A stretch of 64,000 nucleotides of DNA from Gyrodactylus bullatarudis (lineage: Eukaryota; Platyhelminthes; Monogenea; Gyrodactylidea; Gyrodactylidae), in NCBI GenBank assembly GCA_012064415.1, contig SSNU01000209.1, positions 62,001 through 126,000 of the forward strand, written 5' to 3'. Positions 1-12,651 of the stretch are shown one piece after another. The stretch's first letter is position 1; each line of letters begins with the position of its first letter. A program made the position numbers and the translations under genes. Below the pieces are notes generated by a model that saw nothing but the letters and a program-made list of their open reading frames with translations, was not told where the DNA came from and made no database searches.

Positions 1-51
1 ATTCTTTTCCAAAACATTTCTAGAAGAATGTTATCAGTTTATTGAATTTAC

Positions 52-1803
52 TAAGGGCTGGTATATCATATCATATTTGTCATTTCTTCTTTCAAAGCAA
101 ATTATATTCTTGCTAATTGGTGGCCAAGCCAAGACACATTCAATGACAATATCATCCTCTTCAAATATCCTTTCTATGTTTTATTAATGAAATTAAAATC
201 TCGAGTTAAATAAATGGAATAAATGTGAAAATTTCAGAAAAAATGAAGAAAAGATAGCAAACTATAGATCCTTTTTCATAAACCTTGAAAGTTGAATTGT
301 TAAAAATAACTCTCACATTTACATTTATATAATCGTCATCTATCACATAGAATCTATCATTAATTTTAGAGGATGGTTTCCTACTTTTTCATAAATTTAA
401 CAAATCAATATCCTCAAGATATACTGTCCAAAGGGGAATGTAAAATTAGAGAGACATATTCTGAAACTTGAAAATACATTTGATGTTATGTAATACAGAG
501 AATTAATAATAAGGAAATACTGTGCTTGTAATTGTAGATAGCTATAGTCATTAGATCTTATTTTCTAAAATTAAAGCTGCAAAAGGGATTATGCCATATT
601 ATTTTAAGTAAAGTAAAGGAATACATTTTCAGAATAATGACCTCTTACCAACTTTAAGATTGGGCACTTTTTCAACAAGACAATATAATGACGGCCTCAG
701 AATATTGAGCTTCTCAGCAAGAATAAGAGTAACTTTAAAAGCTGTCATTCCCTCATGGAGGAATAATGCTCTAGTTGTCCCATCCTCGAGAAAAATCCTG
801 ATGCATATCTGTTTTGATTTAAAGGTAAACCATTTGAGTTACTTTAATCTTTCTCTTCATGCATTCTCCCTTTTTCATGTCCTCAGGATAATAATCCATC
901 TAAATATATGTATTAGTGATAAGTATTTTCCAAAAGTGAGTTTAGATTCCTAATTTAAATAAAGTATCTGTATATCTGTATTCCCATATTTCCCCTCAAC
1001 GCCATAATGAAAGTATCTCTAATTTCAACATGTAAACATTTATAAATGTTTATAAAGTATAATTATACTTTATTTAAGATTAAAATCATATAGAATTGGG
1101 AAAAGAAAAAAAATGGAGTGGAGAAAAATTCAAAATTATCATCTCTAAATTGAACTAAACCAAGTTTTATAATAGTAGTAGTATGCATCCAAAAAATAAT
1201 AAACCGTTCTCGAATCAGAGCCTTTTATTAATAATGTATGTATCCTCAATGTCGGGATAAAGTTTACTGATCAAATTATCACTAATAATCTATCTGACAA
1301 AAATGAAGATTGTTTAACTCCCAATTCTTCTAATTATAAATAAATAAGATAAATTTGAAAAAGTGAACTTTTGTGATTGAATAATCCATTCATGATCCAT
1401 ATGGCTTATTCCATTCACGCATAATATTATACATTGTAAGGTTGAGAAATTTACCTTAGGTATAAATATTTTTTTCAGTTGAAACTATTATGAAACGAAA
1501 ACAAAAATTGAAGCTTTATATTGATACATATATATCTTTACTTTATAATCTAGATTGTTATTGCTTCTATGTTCATGATAGATTATATTGGCCTTTAGAG
1601 AATTAAATTTTAAAAAATATTTCAGAAACCAATAGAGCTCTAGTTTAATTAGGGCATTTATAACTCACAAAGTTTAGAGTTTTTCTGTCCATTTTTGTCT
1701 GATCTTGAACCATGCCATCTTGTAATTTGGCAGAAATTTTTTTCTCAGATGAATATCCACTTGGCGGTGGAAGAATAAGAGCGCTAGAAATCTCTGTATC
1801 CAT
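52..1803 (-). CDS. MRL-family adaptor (lamellipodin/RIAM/MIG-10-like), 5' part only
   Basis: Three exons join in frame: 1669-1803 (start ATG at 1803), 649-808 and 52-173; the rest lies beyond the window start. Exon 1 encodes 45 residues with a short proline run (LILPPPSGYS). Exons 2-3 encode a Ras-association domain: IRIFLEDGTTRALFLHEGMTA, then SLYCLVEKVPNL, then ERIFEEDDIVIE, the order seen before the PH domain in RIAM, lamellipodin and MIG-10. Known role of the family: binding Ras/Rap GTPases and membrane lipids to steer actin and integrin activation. The junctions have good signals (GTGAGT, GTAAGA, GTAAAT; acceptors CAG and TAG). The N-terminus is shorter than in vertebrate RIAM, so a talin-binding helix is not obvious. 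The Grb7/10/14 family, with the same RA-PH order, is the main alternative. Confidence 0.72.
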
Positions 1804-2610
1804 TGAATAGCTATACAATACTGTAGTATTTACGTATTTTAAAATACTGATAAATAGTTATAGCTTTTAATATAAATTCTTTAGGCCAATAAAATTAGTT
1901 CTTTGTCCAGGACAGTTGAAAGAATTGTTATTGGCCAAACTTTGAGATCAGCAATACTAATTCAGCATTGGTTGCTCAATTTCTATATTATAACTATATT
2001 ATAATTCTTTTTATTACTAATAGATAATTAGCAATAATTGAATAAGCTTGAATTTCCGTCTACCTATTCCAGTTTAAATGTGAACTTCGTGCATTTCAAT
2101 ATGGAATTTTTGTATGTAAGGATGAAAAATAGGGAATTAAAAATAAACTATAAAGTCAAACTGTATCAAAGAAAAAAGGTTCTCGGGTTAAAGCTTTAAT
2201 CATTTTACTGGTATGCAATAACTTATTAACATTTTTAATTATAAGATTCTTACGAATCTTGAAACTATGCGTTATTCTTGAAACCGAGTAACAAAGTTAT
2301 AAAAGTATCAAGAGTAACGGTAAGATCTCCCGATAAGCAGAAAAAAATTTATTATTCTATCGTCTTGCCAGTATTAATTGGAAACCAAACAGGAAAATAG
2401 AGGTTGAAAAACATTTGAAAAAAGATTGAATTTATATTAATAATATATAATTTTTATTTTCAAGAATAAATACTATTTATCAAATAGTCATACATTATTA
2501 AATTTTGCATTTAAAAATATTTTTCCGCTAATCATTTATCGAATTTTTCTGCGTGTTCTAAAATACAATAAAACAATCATGTAATCTCTTTTAAATTTTT
2601 ACTTCTTGCT
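1804..2610. other. Intergenic, no gene seen
   Basis: Very AT-rich spacer between the start of the MRL-type gene and the end of WDR26, both on the minus strand. It should hold the promoter of the former and the 3' UTR of the latter. No exon, tRNA or clear repeat was recognised. Confidence 0.5.
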
Positions 2611-5600
2611 TTACTCACCATATGAGGTCCATATTATTAATTCGCCATCATCATTGACCGATGCAATCATTGAATCAAGACGCGGATTCCATGATATACA
2701 GTTGACTGTGATATTAGAAGACTTTTTATTTCCCGAATTGAAACTACAATAATCGGGTTGAGGATGAATTGTAGAGTTACAAACTCTGTTCATGTCATAG
2801 AGAGGAAATTGAGGATTCACCCCAGTCATGCAGTGAATTGGTTGGGATCCATGGTCGACTTTCCAAAAGTAGATATTTCCATCTAACAAAGTTTTTTATG
2901 TAGATTAATTGGAATAAAAGAAGATTCTCAGCAAAGTGAAAGCCTATTTTTTGGCAAATGAAATTTTTCATTTTCATATTCTCGTTGTTTTAATAATTAT
3001 TCTGGAAATACAAAGTATTTGCAATAGAATCGACGCTTCAACGAGAGAATATTTTCCATATTGAATTATTTTTTAATAAAACTAAATTTTGATAAAATGT
3101 GATAACTATAGATCACAGTTTGAATAAAAAGTTTTTTTTCGATTTAGCCAAAATTAATCTATTATATTATGAAGTAAGTTTAGTGTATTCGGAATAATTT
3201 AAACTTACCTTCACTTCCCATTGAAATAAAGGAATCTTGATAGCCACCAAGAACTGGGAATAGTCTTAATAATTCTTGTTTAGCACCAACAAAACGATCT
3301 ATAATAGCTGAACTCTTCAAATCCCATAAATGTAATCCCATTTTATGTACACATATGAGAAGTTTAGTTCCATCCGAAGATAAAGATAATGACTGAATAG
3401 GATATTGTTCCGAAAACAAAGTTTTATGATACTGAAGAGAATAGTGAGAATTTTGCTGGTTATGCAAGTTATTTCTTTCAATACTAGTCCCTGTAGAGTT
3501 TGACTCAGATTCATGACTTTGTTCGTCGTCTTCTGCAACAGTTGCAGTTGTGACAGATCCTATAGCAGCAGTTGAATGAGTATCCGTGGTCATTTGAGAG
3601 GCTAAAAGGGATAAGTTCATCGCTATTAAAGAAGAGCCTTCATTAGAATTGACTGAGGCACGAGCTTGTAACATACTCTGCTGAGGTGCTGTTGTGATGG
3701 GGGGTATATTATCTTGAAATTCAAGTCTATATGTATTAAAAAGTCTAACGACCCCTGACTCGACAGGATCATCTGAAGTCCTGATAACCTCATGAGGATT
3801 ATTAGACTGACGAAAATCAGAAATGTTATCTTCATTAGAATGTTCAGTTCCAATTGCTGGTGACATTAGTAGTAAATTTGATGTACCTATTGGAACTGAA
3901 TGTCTAGTAAAACTCGATGAAGCAGCATTCAAGAGAGGAATTCCAACTAAACCTGGAGCTAAATAAAACAGCAAATATAAAGTGTTTCCCTATTTGACGT
4001 ATTATTACCTTGATCCTGATTGCCTATGCTTCTACCAGCTGGTGAAGTTGACAAAATGTTAAGATTTTGCCTTCGAGTTATTGGCTGTTGAGAAATTTGA
4101 GATTGGTTTTGATGCTGAACATGCTGTCCAATAATTGAATTGAGATTATTCATCGAATTTGAATCATCTACCAATGATAAATTTATAAACGGCTGAAGAC
4201 TTGTATGTGACATACGAGGATTTTGACTAGCCAATGAAGTCATAGAATGACCCAAAGTTCCAACTGATCCTTGATCCTTATTTCCAAAGACAAAGAGACC
4301 TACTCTATGCATTGAATCAGCGACCAACAGATAATCTAAATTAATTTCAATTTGAGTTCAAGCATTCATTTTTAAAAAAACTCACCATACTGAGGATTAA
4401 AATTGTGAGGAAAATTTTTCATTTGACTTTTATGAGCAGAAAAATGAAAGCTATCTGGAGCACCAGGAGGTAAATCTTTGATGAGTTCATGAGAAATGGA
4501 GAAACAATTTTCTTCAAAAGACTTTTCATCATCATTCATTTCTGGCCAAATTGCTATCATTGCTTGAACTCGATAGCCCTCAACAATAGTGAGTATTCTG
4601 CCATTATCTTCAGTATCTATGACATAGAACGTTCCTTTGATTCCTCCAAAAGCCAATTTTCTGCTATCACTAAAGAATGCCGCAGCACTATACGAATCCT
4701 CTTCATTGACCTTTTGAACACAAATTGTTGCACCATTTTTAGGATCACAAATACTAATGCTACTTTGTTCCTCGCCGTAGCAAACTGCAATTCTAGGAAG
4801 AATATTAGGAAAATTTATGAGTGTAATCTTGAAAATAATAATTTACAGCAGAGAAATTTTTTTTCATGTTTGTAGTTTCAAATCATGGTAACATTATAAT
4901 AATTAAATTTTTATAAGAGAAGAATTTCCTAATGAGCATTTGAGTACTCGCAAAATAATTTACTCTAATTGATCAGATTTTCATATATGAATTTAATTAG
5001 CAATTTTTCTTAATTCGAAAGAAAAATTGATAAATTATAATTATCAGTAATAACTCAGGTGGAGGTGGGTTCATGAATTTTTTCTAGTTAAAAATATTAT
5101 AATGTTACTCTAATGAGAGTAATCATTTTTATACCATATAAAAGTAGAATAAAACGAAATTTCGCAAATATTTTGAGAAGATTGGTGAAAATTTTAACAC
5201 AAAAATTAGGTTTTCTCTAAAACAAAAAATTTCTATTTCTATCCTCTAGCATTTTTAGTTGAAAAATTTCTCTCTCTCTTCTGATTGGTTTATTCGATGA
5301 GTCTTGTTTCAACCAAAGAGAAGCCAGAATTTTTCTTCATCATCATCTGCATTAAAGTTTATAATTACAGCGATTATATATAATTAGACTACTAACTAGT
5401 ATAATTCAAATTAATTTTAAATTATAAAAGGTTAAGTTTCAATTAAGTGTCAATTTAATAAAAGAAAATGTCTCAAAGAAGAAGGATCTTTCAATGGATA
5501 TCCTGAAGCAAAATTTTCTTCGTAGCTTAATTCAGTGTCATTTGCACGAGTAAATGAGTTTCAAACTCGAGATATTCAAAAGCAAATTCATTTAAATTAC

Positions 5601-6472
5601 TTTTTCGAGTCTGGAGACCAGGTAATGAAAGACTGATGATTGTCAACTGAAAGTGTTAAATGATGCTTGATTTTGTAAGTTTCCATACTAACATTGTAAA
5701 GTTCGAGAGATTGCTCTTTGCCTCCTATCGCCAAATATTTACCATTAGGAGAAAATTTACAAATCCAGATTTCACTTTCGTTTACTTTCAATCTTTGAGA
5801 GACGTGACATGGAAAATTTTTCAAACTACATCTATGAGGCACTAGAAGAGAAAAATTCTCTGGAAGATCCGGAATATTATGGAATAGACAATTTTTTAAT
5901 TGAAATTCAATTCCTGAATAAATTAAACCTTCTAATCGATGAGAAGGCAACATTGTATTAGCTGGAATGAATTTTTGAATCTTCTCCATCAAGATATCTC
6001 TGCTACCATTATCTTTACCTAGCCATGAGCCCGCCTGAATCATTAATTCATTTGAAGTCCTGCACATGAGACAGCTGGCTAATAAATGAATTCTATCTCT
6101 GTTTATATTCAGAGGAGTTAATCTATTCCTCAAAATGTTAACAGCCTTGAGAACTTCTCCGTCTTCGAGAAATTCAAGAAATTGTTGTTCCAAGAGTAGA
6201 AATATAACTTCATCTATTTTATACTCAACGATAGTTGATAATTGTAATAAACATGCTTCTGCCTCATCCCAATTTCCTTTGGTTATTGCATTTCTCAGTT
6301 TGGTAGCAGAATGATGCTCAAGTGATAGTCCAGAATCTTTTTTCAGTTGCTCATAAGCTGAACTAATCAATGTGTTTAAATTATTTTACTTGAAGCCTTT
6401 ATTGCTTAGAAATTTTCCTATAAGCTGTAACAACTCATTTTCTCTGGTTTTACTCAATAAAAGATCATCCAT
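2611..6472 (-). CDS. WDR26: WDR26 / GID7 homologue (LisH-CTLH-WD40 protein)
   Basis: Six exons in continuous frame (866 aa): 6390-6472, 5601-6362, 4386-4792, 4009-4335, 3209-3958, 2611-2882. A LisH motif (LLQLIGKFLSNKGFN) is followed by a CTLH segment (LEHHSATKLRNAITKGNWDE), a helical region (LEFLEDGEVLKAVNILRN) and WD40 repeats beginning near EIWICKFSPNGKYLA. The last repeat is INCISWNPRLDSMIAS-like and ends IIWTSYGE-stop. WDR26 is the Gid7 subunit of the CTLH/GID E3 ubiquitin ligase. The protein is about 200 residues longer than human WDR26 because exons 4-5 insert a Ser/Asn/Gln-rich stretch between WD repeats. Introns are 27, 808, 50, 50 and 326 nt; the 808-nt intron (4793-5600) holds no recognisable gene. 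The 3' end could be spliced further, because GTGAGT overlaps the stop codon. Confidence 0.9.
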
Positions 6473-6577
6473 ATTAGTAACTATAATTTTTTTTAATTTT
6501 AGACATATGAATAAACAAATAAATTCTAATTGAATTTTGTTTTAATTATCAAACCTATCAATAACAGTAGATTCAAA
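6473..6577. promoter_or_regulatory. Bidirectional promoter region, WDR26 / Bora
   Basis: Only 105 bp separate the start codons of two divergently transcribed genes, so both promoters and 5' UTRs must lie here or overlap the coding regions. No core element was identified with confidence. Confidence 0.5.
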
Positions 6578-7817
6578 ATGAAGTAGGTGCATATTTATTT
6601 ATTTAGTAATGAATCTATCAACCGAACGCCGTTGAGAAAAAGAGAGGAGGATAATCTTACTAGAACTCCATCCAACTCGATAGTTTCCACTTTACAAAGA
6701 CGAGATTTTCTAAATAAATTCACTCTTCAAACTTTTAGTCCTGGTTTTTATGCCTACAACAAAGATTCAGAATCCGATGCTTTCATGTCACCTCAAACTC
6801 AAGCAGAGCTTTTCCCTTCAGAAATCGATGAGAATTCCGAATACCAAAGAAAATGCATTGATTATCTTGATTCTTTAGTACACGATCAAAATCTTCAGTC
6901 TCAGTCTGAAGAGTACTTTAAATCTAATATTATCATGCCAAGTCCTGATATCGCCTATAAAAGCTCCACTAGAAATCCAACTTGTATGATTATTTTGTAA
7001 TTATTGTTAGATACTCCCAAGGGTGTTAAAAAAAATCTTATAGATTCTCATTCAAGTCTTATGGTTGATGGTAAGTTATTTTATTTCATCTTTAGTCTTG
7101 ACGCAAACATCTCTCTCGATTCCCATAAATTTTGATTTGGAAAATTGTATCAAGTATTATCTAAGTAATTATTCAACAAACTTATCAAATTCATCTCCTG
7201 ATGATTCGACCAAAGATCGTACTCAAATCCGTTTTGATTCTTGTGACGTTTTATCCTCGACAGTCTACCGAAAATCTTTTTCTGATTCAAATCAATTATT
7301 CTTTCCCTGCAAAATTAAGTCTGATTGTCTGAAATCATCTACAGCCAGGTCATTATTTTGTGATGATGTTGAGAAAAAAGATGAAAAGGGAAGTTTAGAC
7401 GGTCTACCAGTTATTAATGCTCGTTCCAACAGAAAAGTTCCTCCTAGTCCAATGTCAGTAAATAATATGCCTATACCTGGTACACCAGTCAATAGGAGGA
7501 TACCAGAAAGTAATCTCTTGCTCAAAAGTTTTAATCGGGATTCTGATACTAATCCGCCACCTAAAGAGTCAAGTCATCTCTACTCTCAGAATTCCAGATT
7601 CAATGATCTTGGCAGCAAACTATTCCTCGAGGATTTAGACAACTTCAGTCGTACCAGTCCAACTCATAAGAATATGGATCATCCTGATTTCGGGGATTTA
7701 TCTCCAATATTTTTGTCACCAATTCTTCCTAACAATAACAAGAGTGAAAACGAAGAAAATACTGAGCTTAAAGGAGGGGCAAATAAAATCAACTATAGTT
7801 TGATGGATATGGAATGA
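6578..7817 (+). CDS. BORA: Protein aurora borealis (Bora)
   Basis: Exons 6578-6582, 6607-6983, 7011-7070 and 7096-7817 give 387 aa. Bora is a mostly disordered cofactor that lets Aurora A phosphorylate and activate Plk1 at mitotic entry. Conserved blocks are a FxLQTFSPGFY-type motif, QAELFPSEIDE (QAxLxPxxID in other Boras), NIIMPSPD, and LTQTSLSIPINFDLE, the family's central signature. The C-terminal half is rich in S/T-P sites (SPTHKN, DLSPIFLSP), as expected for a Cdk/Plk1 substrate. The first exon is only ATGAA, followed by a 24-nt intron (GTAGGT...TTTAG). No upstream ATG keeps the frame without this splice, which supports it. The other introns are 27 and 25 nt. The stop lies 3 bp from the stop of the next, convergent gene. 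Confidence 0.85.
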
Positions 7818-7820
7818 ATT

Positions 7821-8578
7821 TCAAAGACTCAATATAACTTTATTTATATCTTTATACATAAGAGATTTTTCATGTTTAATCCTTTCTTCAGTGTTTATCA
7901 TTGATAAAAGACTTTGACATATCAATAAAATAGACTTATTTTCGTCCTGATTTTGGTAAGCTTTATCCTCATTAGCGGCGGTTGTGACTCTCGCTATAAT
8001 ATTTTTTGCTCTATTGAATTTTCTCCTCTGAATAAGGCTTTGAGCAAACCAAAGTTGAGATTTTCTTTGAAGTATTGTATTCTTTAGAATAGATGCAAGC
8101 CTATAATGATTTAAGGCTAAAAGACCAGCTATGAATGATGCGTCATCATGAAATCTTCCTAGACAAGAAAAACCTCCTCCGAGTGTGGATAGCCATGTTG
8201 ATAACTCATTAATATATATGTTGCGAGTCAAAATTTTTTGGTTTAGATATTCACTTTTCTGAAAATATATAGAAATTAACTCACGTAACAGATATCAAAA
8301 TTAAAAAATAAAAGTCCGCATTTCTTGTAATGTAGAGTTGAACAGTGATAATTGTTGATATTAGTATGTTTTTTGAATCCACAAAAAATAATTGAATGAA
8401 AAAATATTGGATCGGATTCTTTGTGGCACGTGTGACACACTAGTGAACTTTTGGCTTTATTGTAGAATGAGTTTCTAAAAAAATATTTTCTCTTGAAAAT
8501 TTCAAATGCATGGCTACAGAAATTAGATAATCTGATAGCCAGATAGGACTTTTCACTATGCTCTACCAAAATCTCCAT
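7821..8578 (-). CDS. Unrecognised conserved-looking protein, 243 aa
   Basis: Two exons, 8285-8578 and 7821-8258, are separated by a 26-nt GTGAGT...CAG intron, and the frame is intact. Residues 1-60 are aromatic and basic, with a CHTCHK pair that could bind zinc together with later cysteines. Around residue 115 a block STWLSTLGGGFSCLGRF is followed by helices with alternating LA/SI/RA patterns (LASILKNTILQRKSQLWFA, QSLIQRRKFNRAKNIIARV). This resembles a small helical-repeat domain. I could not assign a family. There is no signal peptide or membrane segment. It is convergent with Bora (3 bp between stops) and divergent from the CHD-like gene (99 bp between starts). Confidence 0.75.
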
Positions 8579-8677
8579 ATATTTAATATTTAGTCAGTGT
8601 AAAACAAAATACTTAGATTATAAGCATTTTCATGAACTTATTAATTGTTTTACTAGGTTCTTTTTTAAAAATAAATT
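8579..8677. promoter_or_regulatory. Bidirectional promoter region, 243-aa protein / CHD-like gene
   Basis: A 99-bp AT-rich spacer lies between two divergent start codons. It limits the CHD-like protein to its apparent ATG at 8678, so the missing N-terminal PHD fingers and first chromodomain cannot lie upstream on this strand. Confidence 0.5.
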
Positions 8678-11600
8678 ATGACAAAATATATTATTGGTCA
8701 TAGAACTGATATAAATGGAGTTTGTCAGCATCTTGTACAAGGTGGAAAGCTTGGTGAACTATCATGGGAAGTATTTCCATCTGATTCTAAGGATGTTGAC
8801 GATTACACCAAAAAAATCGAACGATTAAAGCAAAACTCAGAGGTTAACAGAAATTCCGATCCATTTTCAATCAATCTGTATGATAATTTAAGCAATGAAA
8901 AAATTAAACGCGTCGAATTCTTACACAATTGTTTAGTTTCTCAGTCGAATTCGATTCTTTGTGATGATTTTTACTCTGAAAGGGATGAGATTCTCTTCGA
9001 AATCGTTTTGAAGGAATTTAAAAGTTGTCCTTTTCTCGTTATATGCTCTGATAAAATAATTCAAGAATGGTTTCATGTGTCCAGCTCTTATAGAAAAGAG
9101 CTTAATATCATTTTTTTATCAAACGGCCAACATTTAGAATATGAATTTCTTTCCAACTTTATATCAAACCATAAATATATTCTAGTTGATATTATTTTCA
9201 TATCCGTTGATGTCGCTGAAAAAAATGCAGAAAAGCTAGCGGTCTGCAACTTTAGACTGATTTTTCTTGACTCCGTCAATAGCATCATTGATGAAGATAC
9301 TGACCTTGTGGATCGATTACTAAAGATCGGCCACACTCTCAACGGTGTTAAATGTCTTAGAACTCATCTGCGCCGTCACAGAGATATTAAAGATAAAGAA
9401 ACATTCACTGATTTGGATCTTGTCAGGTATTCAATTTATTCATTATTCTAGAAATTTACTACAAAAGAGATGCAAAAATGACTTATCATCCTACTCAAAA
9501 TTATTGTACATAAATCATCCTTCTATTCACAACTTTCACTATGTTTTGCCCCTAAATCTAAATAATTTGCAAAGGTAAACAATTAATTGGTAATAGTCTT
9601 TTAGAGTTTCTTTATTCCATCATTTAATCCAAACAAATGAAGACCCCTTCTGCTTGAAACTATTCAAAAGATCTTTGGACACACCAAATTTGTATATTTC
9701 TGAAAATTTGGATAAAGCTGCATCAATAATTGAAAATAGAAGTAATACAGAGAAAATAAAATTCATACATCAGTTGACTGAAAAAATCATTACGGATTCA
9801 TCTGAAAAGTTTCTGATTATCGCGGAACCGATATTTTTAGACACTATTAAATTTGATTCGGAAAATATGAAAAAGAAAATCCATTTATCAACAATAGAAA
9901 ATTTAATGGATTTTAGCTGGGAAGAACACAAAATAAACTTAATTATTATCTGTTCAATATTTAGTGCAAGCTCCGAATGGATGCGAAAATTAGATTCATA
10001 CTTGAAGACTATGCGTAAAAAACTCAACATTTTCCATCTAGTCTATAAATATACATATGAAGATTTGGTATATTCTCAAATGGCATCCCACATGATCAGT
10101 TCAGGAGAAATATTTGAATTTTCACATGATGATTTACTCAAAATGTCCTTCAACTTGATGATAAGTCTTCAAGATAATTTTGACGCTCTTAAAAGAGTTA
10201 TTTCAGAAGATTTGAAAAATGTCACGAATAGTTTGGCTGAAACTGAGGAAAATAGTACGTTTATCTAAGAAATTAACCCAATATTTAGATGAATTTGATG
10301 GGATTTTTTCCACCATTGTCGAAATTTTAGACTCAAAAAATAATGACGATAACCAAGATGGATGCATAAAAATTATAGAAGATAAAGGATTAGTCAAAAA
10401 ATTTGATCTAGTAAGACATTATTTTCTTAAATTCAGTCTGTGCTTGCTCATCAACTTTCAACTATCCATTCTGAGATATTGCCCGATTCTAATGGAAGTA
10501 AAATTGCAGAGTAATTAATTACTTTGAAGATTTTTATTGGATTATTTTCTGATTACTATTTTTATTCCAGGGTCCTGTCTAAAAATCCTGTTTTCAATAA
10601 AATTCCTCAAATTTTGATTCACGATTTTATTAAATCTACCACCAGTGAAAATTGTATTCTCTGTGGGCAACCAAATACAAAAATTAAAAGAATGACACCC
10701 CTGTGCAATTTGCTCTTTCAGAAATTGGTTGAGAATGAAAATATCCTTGAGAATACTCAATGGAAAAATTTTATTTCTCCATGTGTCAAATTCAAAGATT
10801 ACTACAACTTTGTTCATGTATGTAAGATGCCAAAAATTCATAGAACATGTAAAGCCAAAGCATTGTCTGCTTGTAGGAATTTGAGAAGAGGTGATAACTT
10901 TCAATTGGCCCTAGGCTCATCTGAAGACGAAAAAATAGACTATCGTGAGTAATTTTTATGTTTTAAATCAACTTAACATTCTGTTCATAGACTTCTTCTC
11001 CTTCTACACAGCTGAAGAAAAGCAGAGAAGAACCCTTAGAAAATCAAAGTGCTCTTCTTCTTCCCCCTTGTCAAGGGATAAACTCAAATCCCTTGAAATG
11101 ATGAATGCCTCTTCTAAAGACTCTGATTCAGATGAAAAATCTAATTGTAATGATCCCTCTTATTCGGAAAGTTTACGAAGTCATAAAAATTCATCAAATC
11201 GTTCCCTTTCACCGCACCGGTTTCTAGTAAGAACTTGAATTTGTATATTATATTTCATTTTAGAATAACAAACTAGACTCAGAAATTGAACAGCTCAAAG
11301 AAGAATTTTGGTATCCCGATAGTTCTAGAATAAAAGAATGGAATAAAATGGTTGAAAGTGGTCTTAAAGAAGTTGTCACATGGGATGAAGATGGGCGAAT
11401 GTTCGTTTTCCTCCTAGATGGCCATGAAAGACAAACTTATCTTAACTCTCTTATGAGATATGGAATTCCCCCACCAGGAATCATCCCATTAAAAACTTGG
11501 CTAGGCTCTTTTTTGGCTAAAAAGCATCCTATTTCAATTTATTCATATCATAAATTATTCATGAAACATTTATTTCTCGATCCAGTGGCTCTTGATGATT

Positions 11601-12578
11601 CAATTCACTTGTAGGTTATGCTCACACAATTTACGTTAAATATAATTTTTATTTCTTTTCAAAGTTGGTCTGATGGTCTTCCTAAAGAAGGAGTATCCGG
11701 TGCCTCAGTTTTATCAAGAATCAGCATGCTAGCATTGATTCGGAACAAGGTTATCGAATATGAAGATAAAAATGAACTTTCTTCAGCCAAAATCGTAAGC
11801 ATAGCCCTAATATGAATAATTATAATGATAAGAAATGTAGTGACTTCCTCGATTTCTTTTCTTAGAACTTGACAACACAATTCAATTTCGACATTTACGA
11901 AGGAGGTTTAACTCAGTTACATAAAATTTGGCAAGATGATTTAAATCAGATTGGTACTAGAGATTTGAAAAAATTGCTATCGAAAAATTGGAACAGACAC
12001 CATGACTATTGGCTTCTAGCTGGCATTTTTATTCACGGATATGCAGCCTGGAAAGAGATCATTTTAGATAAAAGATTCAAAATACTTTATGATGGCCTCG
12101 TCAATCTTGGATTTCACCAAGGAGAAAATGAAGAAATGTCGAATCATTCCCTTGCATTCTTACTTCATCGCTTGCGCATTCTAGAACAATCTCTTCTGAT
12201 AGAGTTTTCCTTATTTAATGTCGCCTGGGCTTTCATCAATAACGAGGAAGAATTAGTTACTTTTGATGAATTCAATATCAAAGATATTAAAGATAATGAA
12301 AATGAAATGGTCAAAATTGCTCAGAAAAAACACGAGGATTTGTCTCTATTACTCCAATCTCAAGGTCCTGTCAAAGAAATTCCCCTTCCCGATAATCAAA
12401 ACGCTAAAATTCATGTAATCAAAGGTGAATTTTAATTAAATCAAATTCTCTTTTTCTTATTTTTCTTAATGTTTTATATTATTTCTCATATTCAGCTGTT
12501 GAACGGCTTCAGAATCTCCTCGAAGATCTCTATGCTGACATGGAGTTTATGCCCGCTGTCGTCAAATGCGCTCAATGA
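8678..12578 (+). CDS. CHD3/4/5 (Mi-2)-like protein with degenerate ATPase
   Basis: Eleven exons join in frame (1,141 aa): 8678-9426, 9452-9574, 9605-10254, 10289-10410, 10437-10510, 10571-10944, 11012-11226, 11264-11610, 11665-11794, 11866-12424, 12496-12578. Residues 2-50 resemble the second chromodomain of CHD4. Residues 60-440 follow the SNF2 helicase order but the motifs are gone: the Walker A DEMGLGKT site reads DDFYSERDE, the DEAH box site reads IFLDSVNSI, and the arginine-finger region is unrecognisable. The C-terminus is clear: a DUF1086-like block (RQTYLNSLMRYGIPPPG ... WSDGLPKEGVSGASVLSRI) and a CHDCT2 domain (FNFDIYEGGLTQLHKIWQDD, RHHDYWLLAGIFIHGYAAW, LEQSLLIE). CHD4 is the NuRD remodelling ATPase. 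PHD fingers and chromodomain 1 are missing. With 11 exons open it is probably an expressed pseudo-remodeller acting as a scaffold, not a pseudogene. Confidence 0.85.
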
Positions 12579-12651
12579 CGTTCAATCATTTTTAATAAAA
12601 ATATATTTTTTCTATGCCTGAACTTTCTAATGCAAGCCTTTTTATTTTTAA

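Noticed and set aside
660..953. 97-codon plus-strand open frame
   Set aside because: It overlaps, antisense, the Ras-association exon (649-808, minus) that joins neighbouring exons in frame. It has no family match.
5460..5590. Possible extra WDR26 exon in the 808-nt intron
   Set aside because: All three frames break or fail to match a WD repeat, and the junction 5601/4792 gives the expected sequence directly.
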